Positions 1 to 9,031 are shown, counted from the stretch's first letter. The stretch is 64,000 nt of DNA from Photobacterium alginatilyticum (GCF_009910675.1 NZ_RSEJ01000003.1:62001-126000), one strand, 5' to 3'. Translations and numbers: made by a program. The notes: generated by a model from the sequence alone, not told the origin.

Positions 1-17
1 AATGACACCATTTTCAA

Positions 18-2930
18 TTAGATCGTTAGTTCAACTTGCTGGTGGATTTCTTCAATGAGCTTGTTTAACAAATCGTCAAGATTAGTCAGCTCAGCCTCGG
101 TTGGTTGTTTGCCTGCCTTGACCTTCTTCTCAATGACCAGCGCCGCCTCACGGACATAGACGGCACTGATACTGCCTGACGCGCCCTTCAGAGAGTGGCT
201 GAGCAGTATGGCAGAATCAAAATCATCCTTGGCCAGTGCCTGCCTGAGTTTGTCTATATCCTGACTGTGCTCTTCGGCAAACATCTGGAGGAACTGCATG
301 ATGATATCGTGGTCTTGATCCATCATATCAAGCAGGGCATTGATTTCGATTTGCTGGAAACTCTCGGCCAACAACTGGCTTTCACTGTTGTCGTTGGTAT
401 GGCTACCATCCTGAGTGATTTCACTGATGATCTCGTCGTTTAGCACGCTGCTGCCGACACAGCCATCCGTTAACCCCTCCCCCTCTTGCTCAATGACGTC
501 AATAGCATCTATCGCGTCAGCAGTATTGTCCGGAGCTGTTTCTGTCTTTTGTTCGGCTTCATAGGCCGCGCGTAATAATGCCATATGGGTGATCTTGCTT
601 TTAAAGCGCTGGAGGGCGTCAAGTAGCTTTTGTTCATCGAGAGGTTTGGTGATCACGCAGTCGACGCCGGCAATAATCATGTTCTTTTGGGTTTCTTCAA
701 ACACATCGGCCGTGCAGGCAAAAATAGGGATCTGGCTAACTGGAGAGTGTAAAGCCCGGATTTTAGAGGTTGCCTCGATACCGTCCATGATTGGCATATG
801 GTTATCCATGAGAACAACATCGAAAAACTCGTTTTCGAGGATCGCCAGGGCTTCGGCTCCGTTTTCGGCCACACTGGTCTGGAAACCGCGTTGCTTGAGG
901 AAGGAGTCGATAATCAGGACATTGAGGTTGTTGTCTTCGACGATCAATACCCGGAGGTTGGCAAAGGCACGGTGGTCAAACTCGAGGCTTTCTTGTGCCG
1001 GTACCATGTACTGCCCTTGGTGAATGCCAAGCGTGACCGTAAAGGTTGATCCTGCTCCCGGAACGCTGTCGAGGTGAATCTGCCCGCTCATCAGTTCCGC
1101 CAGCTGTTTGACTATGCTCAAACCGAGGCCTGTGCCACCGAAGCGGCGACTGGTTGAAGCCTCTGCCTGGGCAAAAGGATCGAATATGTACTGGATCCGT
1201 TCCGGGTCGATGCCAATGCCGGTATCTCGGGTCATAATGGTAAGGATCTTCTCGCCGGGGTTTTCTCCATCGTCCAGCTTCAATGTCACCTGCACCTTGC
1301 CGCGCTCCGTGAACTTGATGGCATTGCTGATCAGGTTAAATAGAATCTGGCGGATCCGAGCTTTATCGGCATAGAACCAGTCATTGGGATTGAATTCGCA
1401 CTGGATGTCGAAGCCGATGCCTTTCTCTTTGGCAAGCGAATAGTAGGTACTCTCTATGGTACCGACCAAATCGGTAAAACAGAAGTTGGTGGGATCCAGC
1501 TTAAGTTGCCCTTGCTCGATCTTGGAAAAATCGAGAATGTCGTTCAGTAGCGACATCATATGTTTTCCGGAATCAAGCAGGGTACGAAGGTGGTGATCCT
1601 GCTCTTCGGTCAGTTTCGTTTTTAGCAGCAGCTGCGATAACCCCAGCATCCCGTTCATCGGGGTTCGGATTTCATGCGAAAGGTTGGCCAGAAAGGCTGA
1701 TTTTGCCCGGTCGGCCGCTTCTGCCTTGTGCAGCGCCCGGTTAAGCCGTTCGGTATCGTAGGTGATTTTGTCCGCGCCCTGATTGAGTGCATCGTGCAAT
1801 ACCTGAAACTCATGCGGACCGTCAATGCGTTCGTTGCGGGCATAGTTGCCAAGCTTAAATTGAGCCGCAAAGCGTGACAGTTTGGCCAGCGGCATAGTGA
1901 TCCGCTTGGTCAGGGCAATAGACAGGATGATCACAATACCTGCCGTCAGAAACAGGGCCAGCATGAAGTAGCGATGCAGGTAGTCAATCGCCTGGGTTAC
2001 TGTATTTTGCGGAGTTATCGATACCAGTGACCAAAGAGGCTTACCGTCATTTCCCTGGGTTCCGAGGCGGGTTACGGTTGCAATCAGCGGTTCATTGTAC
2101 CTGTCGGTGTAATGCATGATTTCACTGGTTGATGTGTGGGTGTTGTTATCATCCTGGTTATACACCTGCTTAAAGTTCGTAAATACTTGCAGCGGGTGGC
2201 CTTGGTTCACGCCAGAGAGAATCACGTCGCCATCTTGATCGATAAGGATGATGTAGTCAGTATCACTAATGCGTTCGCCGAGGAAGGTCAGCTGGTTATT
2301 GATTTCGCTAAGTTCGTATTTAACCACGAGCAGCTTTTGGTTGTCCTGTGTATCTGATTCAGGGGGCTGGTGTGTAACCGTGGAAATGAAGTAGATAAAC
2401 GGAGTCTTGTCCAGTCCCTGCGGCAGGGAGATATAGACTTCATTGTCCTGTAGGGCAAGCCTGTCAGCCACTTCACTGAGCTGGGTAATACCAGCCTGTT
2501 TGAGCTCCTGATTAAGGGCTTGAGTTGTGTGGGATGATGAGGATTCAATGAGCTCGAAGCGGTCCTGGCCGTTGTCATTCTGATTATTTTCAAGCAGGTA
2601 AATTGCCGAGAAAGCGGTATCGACTGACGTAATATCAGAAAGGTAGTGACTGAGAAAGCCATCGCTCGTGTTAACGGCGTCGGAAGTAAGTTCAAAAACC
2701 GGCGAGTTTGCCAATATTTTGATGCTCAGGATTCGTTTGGCAATGATATCGTCAATGTTCTGCGCGGCAAGCTCGGTTCGGCTACTCAAACCTTGAGAGA
2801 TCTGGGAAAGCGCCACAGTCGAGAGCTTCTCGCTGCTGACCCAGCTATAAATAAACGCAGGGATAATGCCGACAAACAGCATGCTCGCAAGCAATATGGG
2901 CTTAATTCTATTTGGGACTATCCGTATCAA
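18..2930 (-). CDS. Hybrid sensor histidine kinase (HisKA-HATPase-REC-Hpt)
   Basis: A 970-residue membrane-bound phosphorelay kinase. A membrane segment lies at residues 10-32, followed by a large periplasmic region of about 290 residues (probably a dCache-type sensor), a second membrane segment near 320-342 and a HAMP-like linker. The HisKA box SHEIRTPMNGM puts the phospho-His near residue 420. The ATPase shows N, G1 (DTGIGI) and G2 (GGTGLGLSI) boxes. The receiver domain has its acceptor Asp in VLMDNHMP near 707, and the C-terminal Hpt domain has SHSLKGASG near 913. The full His-Asp-His relay is therefore in one chain, as in ArcB, TorS and BarA. The ligand is unknown and no response regulator is adjacent. 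The gene stops 17 bases from the window edge, so its operon context is not visible. Confidence 0.93.
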   Translation of the reverse strand: MIRIVPNRIKPILLASMLFVGIIPAFIYSWVSSEKLSTVALSQISQGLSSRTELAAQNIDDIIAKRILSIKILANSPVFELTSDAVNTSDGFLSHYLSDITSVDTAFSAIYLLENNQNDNGQDRFELIESSSSHTTQALNQELKQAGITQLSEVADRLALQDNEVYISLPQGLDKTPFIYFISTVTHQPPESDTQDNQKLLVVKYELSEINNQLTFLGERISDTDYIILIDQDGDVILSGVNQGHPLQVFTNFKQVYNQDDNNTHTSTSEIMHYTDRYNEPLIATVTRLGTQGNDGKPLWSLVSITPQNTVTQAIDYLHRYFMLALFLTAGIVIILSIALTKRITMPLAKLSRFAAQFKLGNYARNERIDGPHEFQVLHDALNQGADKITYDTERLNRALHKAEAADRAKSAFLANLSHEIRTPMNGMLGLSQLLLKTKLTEEQDHHLRTLLDSGKHMMSLLNDILDFSKIEQGQLKLDPTNFCFTDLVGTIESTYYSLAKEKGIGFDIQCEFNPNDWFYADKARIRQILFNLISNAIKFTERGKVQVTLKLDDGENPGEKILTIMTRDTGIGIDPERIQYIFDPFAQAEASTSRRFGGTGLGLSIVKQLAELMSGQIHLDSVPGAGSTFTVTLGIHQGQYMVPAQESLEFDHRAFANLRVLIVEDNNLNVLIIDSFLKQRGFQTSVAENGAEALAILENEFFDVVLMDNHMPIMDGIEATSKIRALHSPVSQIPIFACTADVFEETQKNMIIAGVDCVITKPLDEQKLLDALQRFKSKITHMALLRAAYEAEQKTETAPDNTADAIDAIDVIEQEGEGLTDGCVGSSVLNDEIISEITQDGSHTNDNSESQLLAESFQQIEINALLDMMDQDHDIIMQFLQMFAEEHSQDIDKLRQALAKDDFDSAILLSHSLKGASGSISAVYVREAALVIEKKVKAGKQPTEAELTNLDDLLNKLIEEIHQQVELTI

Positions 2931-3172
2931 ACTGCATCTACCCCGAGTTTTGTTTTTTTATTAATTATTTGTAAATAAATCTTAGGTAATTATCAAATAC
3001 TACGCGTGATAGAGGGAAGGAAAGTTGATCTGTCCAGCAAAGCGTGGCTCATTTTAAACAGAAGAGGATGACATTGAGTGTTAAGCATGACGGAAGCTGA
3101 GTGTTTGCACTCTGGTCGGGCTTCCCAGCTGATGTGGGACATGTTCAGGGCGGGATGAGATGCAGAAATTGA

Positions 3173-3192
3173 GGCTGCCGTATTAGGCAGCC
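3173..3192 (-). terminator. Weak hairpin after the transposase-like gene
   Basis: GGCTGCC and GGCAGCC form a 7-bp stem with a 6-base loop just past the stop of the minus-strand gene at 3205. The T-run after it is poor, so it may only be a 3' stabilising hairpin. Confidence 0.35.
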
Positions 3193-3204
3193 TTGGTGTT
3201 GTTA

Positions 3205-4695
3205 TTAGTTGAGTAATTGTTCCAACGTGAGTGGTGCGGAGGTTAGCCCCATTTGCTGAGCGGGGGTTAAGCCCGAGCGGTCCTGGTGACACAGGTTATG
3301 CCAGGCGCGGTAGATATCCAGCAGTGGTAACAATCCGGCAGGGCGGAGTTTTCTGCGAGGCTCGTCTACTAGTTGGGCGAACTGGTCATGGAAGCGTTTT
3401 TGGTACTCACTGATAGCGTCGTGTGACGCCAGCTCTAGCCATTGTTGCTCGTTGCCTTTCTCGCCGCCGAGGTGACAAATGCCTTTGCCGATATCGTTGT
3501 GTCGGGTAAATGCCCAGCGATCTCGCCACCACCCCATAAGCACGATATCCACTCGACCGGCTTCCTGGCCATGTTTCCAGCCTGTGTCCGTTTCGACATA
3601 GATTGGATGAATCGTTTTGTTTTTAATACGCTCCATGAAAACCGAGATACAGGCAGAACGCAACAGTGGTTCCTGAGGCATAAAAATAGACAGCGATTCG
3701 TTGTATTCCAGCATCTGGGACAAATGCAGATAGTGGGCATATACCGTGTACTGCGGACGGATCAGGCAGCCCTTGGTCGGATAGTTTATCCGTGGCATGC
3801 TGGTTAGCGGATCTTCAAGGTTAGGGCGCGAAAGTACCTCGCGGTACTTGGTATCAACGCGTGCCAGGATCCCCTGCGGTGCCGGTGGTGGTACCTCGAT
3901 CAGTCTGGCACCCGGTGCCGCCATGAATCGGGTTCCGTCTACATACGGGTCGTGCTGGTCGCTTGGGTTCTCAACATCATTTTGCTGATAGTTTACATGC
4001 TGGCCGACGACATAACCGGATGCGGCTTCACAACTGGCAATCCAGCTGACACCGTTACTGCTGTGGGGTTGCAGCGGTACCAGATCGGAGGCCAGTGACA
4101 GGTTTTGCGCATGCTTGAAGAGTCGAGCATCAAACATTGACAACTGGCGACGACAGCGGCTGGCAATATGCGATAGCTGATCGTAGAAAGATTTCGGATT
4201 CATGCCCAGACGACGACAGATATCCCGTACCGAATACCCGGTGAAAAGCAGGGCGAGCAGCTTTTGCTGTACCTGGTTTTTGCCATTGAAGCCAGACCAT
4301 CGGTCAACGAAGGTAGCCTGGCAGCATTTACAGCGATAACGCTGGCGATCGCCGCTATAGCCAAAAGCATGATAGAGGTGGCGGTGGGTCAGCACGGGAA
4401 GCCCGAGGTTTTCACAGTCAGGGTTGCTGCAGGCGGGCAGGCCGCTGCTCTGTAATAATTTGAGTCGGGAAACTTCTTCGGCAACGTCATGGTTGCTCAG
4501 GACTGGCGGAAACGCACCACATTCGCGGCAGACCAGGGTCGGCCGGTTCGGGTTGGTGCGCTGAAGCACATAGTGGCTCTTGTCGTCAGAGCCAAAATTA
4601 CGGCATCCGACGGTTTTGCAGTGATTAAGCTGAAGTTGGCCGCTAGCAGGTGGCAATAAGGTATCGTTGCTATCGGAGTGAAGTTTTTTCATCAT
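3205..4695 (-). CDS. Transposase-derived zinc-ribbon/HTH protein, probably domesticated
   Basis: A 496-residue protein with two N-terminal zinc-ribbon-like Cys clusters: CKTVGC with CREC (about residues 26-80) and CSNPDC with CKCC (about 94-130). A helix-turn-helix region follows (GYSVRDICRRLGMNPKSF, near 155-175). The long central region has a possible RNase H-like start (LASDLV) and the pattern W-ASCEAASGYVVG. The C-terminus YRAWHNLCHQDRSGLTPAQQ has the look of transposase tails (integrase-like H-x-L..TPA). This architecture resembles IS1/IS1595-type transposases. However, the protein is unusually long and I see no terminal inverted repeats, target duplication or second ORF. I infer a fixed, possibly regulatory, transposase-derived gene. 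The catalytic DDE triad cannot be assigned with confidence. A start at 4692 (second Met) is equally possible. Confidence 0.6.
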   Translation of the reverse strand: MMKKLHSDSNDTLLPPASGQLQLNHCKTVGCRNFGSDDKSHYVLQRTNPNRPTLVCRECGAFPPVLSNHDVAEEVSRLKLLQSSGLPACSNPDCENLGLPVLTHRHLYHAFGYSGDRQRYRCKCCQATFVDRWSGFNGKNQVQQKLLALLFTGYSVRDICRRLGMNPKSFYDQLSHIASRCRRQLSMFDARLFKHAQNLSLASDLVPLQPHSSNGVSWIASCEAASGYVVGQHVNYQQNDVENPSDQHDPYVDGTRFMAAPGARLIEVPPPAPQGILARVDTKYREVLSRPNLEDPLTSMPRINYPTKGCLIRPQYTVYAHYLHLSQMLEYNESLSIFMPQEPLLRSACISVFMERIKNKTIHPIYVETDTGWKHGQEAGRVDIVLMGWWRDRWAFTRHNDIGKGICHLGGEKGNEQQWLELASHDAISEYQKRFHDQFAQLVDEPRRKLRPAGLLPLLDIYRAWHNLCHQDRSGLTPAQQMGLTSAPLTLEQLLN

Positions 4696-4773
4696 ATCAG
4701 CCTAACCTTATCCTTGTGCCTGAGCAATACGTGCGGCTAACCATAAGGCCGCACATAGAAGGGGGAGGGAAGG

Positions 4774-4809
4774 GTACTGAATAAAAGAGGTTAACCTTTT
4801 ATTCAGTAC
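4774..4809. repeat. 14-bp perfect inverted repeat
   Basis: GTACTGAATAAAAG and CTTTTATTCAGTAC flank an 8-base centre that itself contains the palindrome AGGTTAACCT. It lies 80 bp upstream of the transposase-like gene in an AT-rich intergenic stretch (4696-5079). It could be an operator or a terminator. Confidence 0.6.
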
Positions 4810-4976
4810 TAAATTAGAAGCAATGAATTTACAGAGATACTACTTAGCACGCCTGAGGGATGCCATCTTGGCAATACTCAGTTTAAATTGTGTAAGACGC
4901 CACATTTTACAAAATTTTTGAGCCGCGGCTAAACAATATCCCTATAACTTCGTTAGCTCTAATTGTCCCTAGTTTT

Positions 4977-5022
4977 CACTAATACCAATATGATCAACCT
5001 ATTAATAACATTAGTATTAGTG
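4977..5022. repeat. 9-bp inverted repeat in the deoD downstream region
   Basis: CACTAATAC and GTATTAGTG are separated by 28 AT-rich bases, next to a GCTAGCTAGC run. The role is unknown. The rest of 4696-5079 holds no gene I can support. Confidence 0.4.
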
Positions 5023-5035
5023 CTAGCTAGCGGAG

Positions 5036-5068
5036 AAAAGCGGCCAGTGCATCGGGGGCGCACCAGCC
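5036..5068 (-). terminator. Rho-independent terminator of deoD
   Basis: Read on the minus strand, GGCTGGTGC and GCACTGGCC form a 9-bp stem (two G-U wobbles) around a 9-base loop, followed by GCTTTTC. It begins 11 bases past the deoD stop. Confidence 0.6.
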
Positions 5069-5079
5069 ACTAAAATTGT

Positions 5080-5790
5080 TTAGATGTTAATTGCTGTTTC
5101 TAGTGCAACATTCATCATCTGGTTGAAAGACTTCTGACGGTCTTCAGAGCTTAGTTTCTCGCCACGCTTGATGTGGTCAGAAACAGTCAGGATTGTCAGG
5201 GCTTTCGCGCCAAGCTCAGCAGCAACACCGTAGATACCTGCAGCTTCCATATCAACACCCAGCATGCCTAGCTGTTCCATCTTGTCGAACAGGTCAGCTT
5301 CAGGGCTGTAGAACAGGTCTGCAGAGAATACGTTACCTACACGCACTGGAACGTTCTGCAGGCGAGCCTGGTTAACAGACGTTTCCAACAGGTGGAAATC
5401 AGCAATTGCTGCGAAATCGTGGTTGTTGAAACGGATGCGGTTAACTTTAGAGTCAGTTGATGCACCCATACCGATGATTACGTCCATCAGTTTTACATCA
5501 TCATGTACAGCGCCACAGCTACCGACACGGATGACGTTTTTAACACCAAAATCTTTGATCAGTTCGTGAACATAGATTGAGCATGAAGGGATGCCCATAC
5601 CGTGGCCCATGACAGAAACTGGCTTACCTTTATAGGTGCCGGTGTAGCCGAACATGTTGCGAACGTCACATACTAGCTTTACATCTTCCAGGAAGTTTTC
5701 TGCGATGAATTTTGCACGAAGCGGGTCGCCTGGCATCAGGACTGTTTCTGCAAAATCACCAAGTTCAGCATTGATATGTGGGGTAGCCAT
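5080..5790 (-). CDS. deoD: Purine nucleoside phosphorylase, DeoD type
   Basis: A 236-residue cytoplasmic enzyme that phosphorolyses purine (deoxy)ribonucleosides to free base and (deoxy)ribose-1-phosphate. It matches the hexameric trimeric-subunit family in length. It shows the N-terminal [13 protein letters not shown] phosphate/substrate loop, [15 protein letters not shown], the purine-site region [11 protein letters not shown] and the catalytic segment TVSDHI. The ribosome site AGGAG precedes the ATG. It sits just downstream of the xapX-like gene on the same strand, and salvage of nucleosides is the likely shared theme. It is not in a deoCAB operon, so it may be a second deoD copy. Confidence 0.95.
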   Translation of the reverse strand: MATPHINAELGDFAETVLMPGDPLRAKFIAENFLEDVKLVCDVRNMFGYTGTYKGKPVSVMGHGMGIPSCSIYVHELIKDFGVKNVIRVGSCGAVHDDVKLMDVIIGMGASTDSKVNRIRFNNHDFAAIADFHLLETSVNQARLQNVPVRVGNVFSADLFYSPEADLFDKMEQLGMLGVDMEAAGIYGVAAELGAKALTILTVSDHIKRGEKLSSEDRQKSFNQMMNVALETAINI

Positions 5791-5833
5791 AGCTCACTCC
5801 TAGGAATTTGTTAATAAATAAAATACGGGGGAC

Positions 5834-6004
5834 TTAAGAGAAAAAACGTTCAACAATATTTTGGTATGCAATGCCACCAAGGTAAACACCTACGATACCC
5901 ATAATGCCCGGTAGTACTGGTGGCGCAGGAAGCGGAAGTTTGATGGCAGAAAAAAATACGCCAACAATTAGCCCTGCAAAAACCGCAAGCAGAATCTCGT
6001 TCAT
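5834..6004 (-). CDS. XapX-domain small membrane protein
   Basis: A 56-residue hydrophobic protein with two membrane segments split by the proline-rich hinge KLPLPAPPVLPG, the hallmark of the XapX family (DUF1427). I chose the ATG at 6004 rather than an upstream in-frame ATG because AGAGGG lies seven bases in front of it. The family name comes from a gene linked to xanthosine phosphorylase, and here too it lies beside a nucleoside phosphorylase (43 bp gap, same strand). Its biochemical role is unknown. Confidence 0.85.
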   Translation of the reverse strand: MNEILLAVFAGLIVGVFFSAIKLPLPAPPVLPGIMGIVGVYLGGIAYQNIVERFFS

Positions 6005-6121
6005 GTGTTTACCCTCTGTGTGTTGCATAAGTTTGTGACGGCTTGTGAGGCTGCTCTAAATGGCGCCTTTTTGTTGTTGCCGTTTGATAGAGCCAGTTTA
6101 AGGAACGCGCTCTTACATTCT

Positions 6122-6137
6122 CGCGATCTTGATCACA
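6122..6137 (-). promoter_or_regulatory. Possible CRP site upstream of xapX-deoD
   Basis: CGCGA-TCTTGA-TCACA matches the CRP consensus TGTGA-N6-TCACA with one perfect half and 3/5 in the other. It lies about 120 bp upstream of the xapX-like start. CRP control of nucleoside catabolism is common, but this site is only a pattern match. The rest of 6005-6318 shows no gene. Confidence 0.3.
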
Positions 6138-6318
6138 ATTTGTTTCCCTATTATCTAAAAATAGCGCCTTGATTACCAATTCTGTTGAAATTGGGAAGGG
6201 AAGCGTTTGCTTTTGGGTGGTTTATATTCAGAAGGTAAATTCATGCTTTGTCATTATAATTATTACTTATCAGGTGTTTATGTGTGGTGGTGGGTAAAAA
6301 AAAGCAAATAACCAGGCA

Positions 6319-6534
6319 ATGAAACACGAATCTTCAATGTGTGATCTTGTAATGGATTTCATCCAGGGCGAGCCTGTTTCGGACCCAATCTGCAGCCTTC
6401 TTTATGGCCAGAGCCTCATAAGGCTAGGAGCAAAATGTGACGTTGAGGTGAGTCTGTACACGGAAATGAGCGAATGCGCCGGGTTTACGGTATGTTCTTG
6501 TGAAATTCTAAGTAATAATAAAGATTACAAATGA
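6319..6534 (+). CDS. Doubtful small Cys-rich ORF
   Basis: A 71-codon reading frame with five cysteines and no recognised domain, signal peptide or membrane segment. There is no good ribosome-binding site (only AGG close to the ATG). It lies between the divergent xapX promoter and the outer-membrane protein gene, ending 46 bp before the latter. It may be a real small gene or just part of the leader region of the next gene. Confidence 0.2.
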   Translation: MKHESSMCDLVMDFIQGEPVSDPICSLLYGQSLIRLGAKCDVEVSLYTEMSECAGFTVCSCEILSNNKDYK

Positions 6535-6580
6535 TTGGGTTCTATTTAACTGCACAAATTTTAGACGAGGGAATGTAACC

Positions 6581-7096
6581 ATGAAGAAAACGTTGCTAGC
6601 TGCCATGTTGGCATTGACGGCCCTACCGGCAAGTGCCGATATCTTTGGCTTATCGGTCGGTGCGACTGCAGGTGCCGCTCAGTTAGACTTTCAAGGTAAT
6701 AAAGAATACGGCTATGAATACGGCCTGAATGCCAGCTACGCATTGAATGACTTCTTCAGCATTAATGCTGGTGTTGTTCAGGGTAGCGGCGAGGTAGATT
6801 CAAATCTGTCGGCGTCTAAGAATGACATTGACTACACAGCCTTTCCGGTTACATTGCGAGGCGATCTACCTTTGTTGATCGGTAGCCTGTACGCCAAAGC
6901 GGGTACTAACTTTTATGATGTCGATGTCGCAAGAGATGGCGTAAAAGCGACTGATGACGGTTGGGCATTTACTGGCGGTGCGGGTTTCGTTCTTACCCTG
7001 TTACCACTTGTGGATGTGAGCCTGGGTTACGAGTATCGTGATATGGGCGAAGTAACAAACAATGCTGTTGTTGTTGGTGTGGATATTAGTTTGTAG
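6581..7096 (+). CDS. Small outer-membrane beta-barrel protein
   Basis: A 171-residue protein with a clear signal peptide (MKK, hydrophobic core, cleavage after PASA). The mature part of about 150 residues alternates polar and hydrophobic residues in strands rich in Gly and aromatics (for example GYEYGLNASYAL, SLGYEYRDMG). The final strand ends VVVGVDISL, a hydrophobic terminal strand suited to BAM recognition. Size and pattern suggest an eight-stranded OmpA/OmpX/OmpW-like barrel of the porin_OMP_bbrl type. The function is unknown. GAGGGA lies well placed before the ATG, and a strong terminator follows. Confidence 0.8.
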   Translation: MKKTLLAAMLALTALPASADIFGLSVGATAGAAQLDFQGNKEYGYEYGLNASYALNDFFSINAGVVQGSGEVDSNLSASKNDIDYTAFPVTLRGDLPLLIGSLYAKAGTNFYDVDVARDGVKATDDGWAFTGGAGFVLTLLPLVDVSLGYEYRDMGEVTNNAVVVGVDISL

Positions 7097-7121
7097 GTTC
7101 GGCTGTCTATATTGAGTATTT

Positions 7122-7148
7122 AAAAAGCTGCGTTATGCAGCTTTTTTT
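7122..7148. terminator. Bidirectional rho-independent terminator
   Basis: AAAAAGCTGC and GCAGCTTTTT form a 10-bp stem around GTTAT, with T-runs on both strands. It separates the outer-membrane gene (plus) from the convergent hypothetical at 7159 (minus). Confidence 0.9.
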
Positions 7149-7158
7149 AATTGTCTTA

Positions 7159-7767
7159 TCACACCGTTGACTTCGAAGGAGTGATGTTCCTTGAAAGTTG
7201 TTCATAGGTGTCATTGTATGTGACGATGAGACTATTCTGGTTACAGGCTAATTGTCTAACGGTTTGGTCAGTTAATTTTTCCCGACTTAAGATTTGCATA
7301 CCACAGCAAGGTATCGGGTGATGAGTAACACTCGCCCATACGCCAACAAGTACTTTAGCTTCGCTGTTTACGGGATTTTTAAAGATCAGGTGATCTTTAT
7401 ATTGTTCATCTTCACTGATGGCATAGAAATAGATGATCCCGTTTCTGTTTTCCAGATACCCTTTGTGAATGACTGAAGAGCCTGGGTAAGTAATCGTTGT
7501 TTTAACGCTACGTGAAAGAAAAGAGCGATATATATTGATATCGATACTGATGACTTCAGAAGGTTTACTTGGGTTAATGTAATAACCATAGTAGCTTCCC
7601 AATATATTGTTTAGTTCCTTTTTTCTACTGTTTGCAGCAAGTTTCCACGAATATGCAAACAAAGAGACAAAACAGCTGATCACAGCAGGTATCAGCATTT
7701 CTAACCAATTAACGTCAGAAAAGCTGCCTAACCCCCAAAAATCCAATCCCGACAACCATGATCCCAT
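7159..7767 (-). CDS. Membrane-anchored hypothetical with beta-rich soluble domain
   Basis: A 202-residue protein. One N-terminal membrane segment (LEMLIPAVISCFVSLFAYSW, about residues 22-41) is followed by a basic stop (KLAANSRKK), leaving a cytoplasmic-facing domain of about 155 residues. The domain is predicted beta-rich, with motifs LGSYYGYYINP, HKGYLENRNGIIYFY and CCGMQILS. I recognise no family with certainty. The short anchor plus beta-barrel-like domain is reminiscent of the membrane beta-rich effectors found in some CBASS loci. However, only one membrane segment is clear and no nucleotide cyclase lies nearby. The ribosome site GGGGGAG precedes the ATG, and the gene stands alone. Confidence 0.7.
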   Translation of the reverse strand: MGSWLSGLDFWGLGSFSDVNWLEMLIPAVISCFVSLFAYSWKLAANSRKKELNNILGSYYGYYINPSKPSEVISIDINIYRSFLSRSVKTTITYPGSSVIHKGYLENRNGIIYFYAISEDEQYKDHLIFKNPVNSEAKVLVGVWASVTHHPIPCCGMQILSREKLTDQTVRQLACNQNSLIVTYNDTYEQLSRNITPSKSTV

Positions 7768-8135
7768 AGCAACTCCCCCTAGCTCTTAAATAAACCACTA
7801 ATGACATTTTCTGTCTGAATAAAAAAGATGGCGGCATCATCAATTTCTATGGGATATGCAGTGTTGCGGCTTATCTCTCAATGGCAGCCCAAAAATGTAA
7901 CTGATAAGTATATTGATAACGTATGGCATCACTCGTGGTGATTTTTTTAGTCAATGAATTTAATGTGTTGCAGGAATGCATTTATTGGTAAAGATTATAG
8001 AATGTAATTATCGCTAGCTTTATTTTTGGCTCTGGCAGGATAAATTGATAAAAAGACGAAACTGATCAAGGTCGATGCACTTGTAATCCTTTACTATGAA
8101 CTTAACAATTTGAGGTCATCAGCGGAGGGTAGAAA
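7768..8135. other. Divergent intergenic region without a gene
   Basis: 368 AT-rich bases between two divergent hypotheticals. The only structure I see is a short hairpin ATCAC-TCGTG-GTGAT followed by seven T at 7928-7949, a possible small terminator or attenuator on the plus strand. Confidence 0.4.
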
Positions 8136-8909
8136 ATGTCAAACTATGAGCATTACCAGGCAACAGTTGCAAGGGTTAATGCTGCTATCCTTCGAAAGTT
8201 AACTCGTCCGTGGCAGGTTCAGTACCAGGACGTTAATGACTCTGATGAGCAGCAATTATTATTAGTTGCACCGAGTGGCTCTATTTGCCAGCGATTATCC
8301 TTGCCAAAAGCCATGGCTGAATCATTCTGGGCCGACAATGAACCGGTGAGCAACCAGGTAACCGAATATGTCGTGCGTGGTGCAGCACGTCTTGCACCGT
8401 TGCGTCAGACATCCTATCGAAACAACTTTCCTCACTGGCTCGAACACTGCCTGCAGCAACTGCATTATCTGATGCTCTCCAAAGAGCAGTTAATGAAGGT
8501 GATGGCAGATACCCATTATCCTTATCCCAGTAAAGTTAAGATTCAGGGGAACTACTTACCATGTTGGGTGTGGTATGCAGATGACGAGCAACGTGCCGTG
8601 TCGGTGATAGACAAACGGACCGGATTGTTCAGTAAGCCCCGGATGGTCGAAGGCTATCAGCTGGTGGATAGCGAAAAGTGGTTTGGTGCCCAAGTGATAG
8701 ATTCTGCCGAGGAATCAATTGAGACAGTGACCTATTATGTTGCTGAGCAGCTGAAAGGCCAGAAAGTGCCTGATGACAGCGAACCGACTTTGACTGATGC
8801 TCTGCATAATCCTTGCTCGTCAACGTTAAGCCCGGTGTTGAGCGTAGCCTTGGTTACCGGGGTACTGGTTGGCTTCTTTATTATCTTGAAGATGCACCTA
8901 GGTTTTTAG
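8136..8909 (+). CDS. Tail-anchored hypothetical protein
   Basis: A 257-residue soluble-looking protein ending in a single hydrophobic segment (VLSVALVTGVLVGFFIILKM, about 232-251) with a very short tail, so a C-terminal membrane anchor is likely. The body has no motif I recognise. It is rich in Gln and aromatic residues and contains a WVWYADDEQRAVSVIDKRTG segment. GGAGGG six bases before the ATG supports the start. The stop codon is the first unit of a heptamer tandem repeat. The neighbours give no functional hint. Confidence 0.75.
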   Translation: MSNYEHYQATVARVNAAILRKLTRPWQVQYQDVNDSDEQQLLLVAPSGSICQRLSLPKAMAESFWADNEPVSNQVTEYVVRGAARLAPLRQTSYRNNFPHWLEHCLQQLHYLMLSKEQLMKVMADTHYPYPSKVKIQGNYLPCWVWYADDEQRAVSVIDKRTGLFSKPRMVEGYQLVDSEKWFGAQVIDSAEESIETVTYYVAEQLKGQKVPDDSEPTLTDALHNPCSSTLSPVLSVALVTGVLVGFFIILKMHLGF

Positions 8910-8941
8910 AACCTAGAACCTAGAACCTAGAACCTAGAACC
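8907..8941. repeat. Five-copy heptamer tandem repeat (TAGAACC)
   Basis: Five perfect head-to-tail copies of TAGAACC. The first TAG is the stop codon of the preceding gene. The upstream CTAGGTT (8898-8904) can pair with AACCTAG of the first unit, giving a small hairpin. A copy-number change would not alter the protein, because the stop is in unit one. Confidence 0.95.
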
Positions 8942-9031
8942 TGGTAACTGGGTGTCCAGTTGATTTAGCCCATTGGTCTGAAGCTAAAAATCGGCTAATA
9001 TCGGCGCTGTGTTTTACCGTGGTACTGGGCT

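Noticed and set aside
8907..8941. CRISPR-like array
   Set aside because: The repeats are seven bases long without spacers, so this is a simple tandem repeat.
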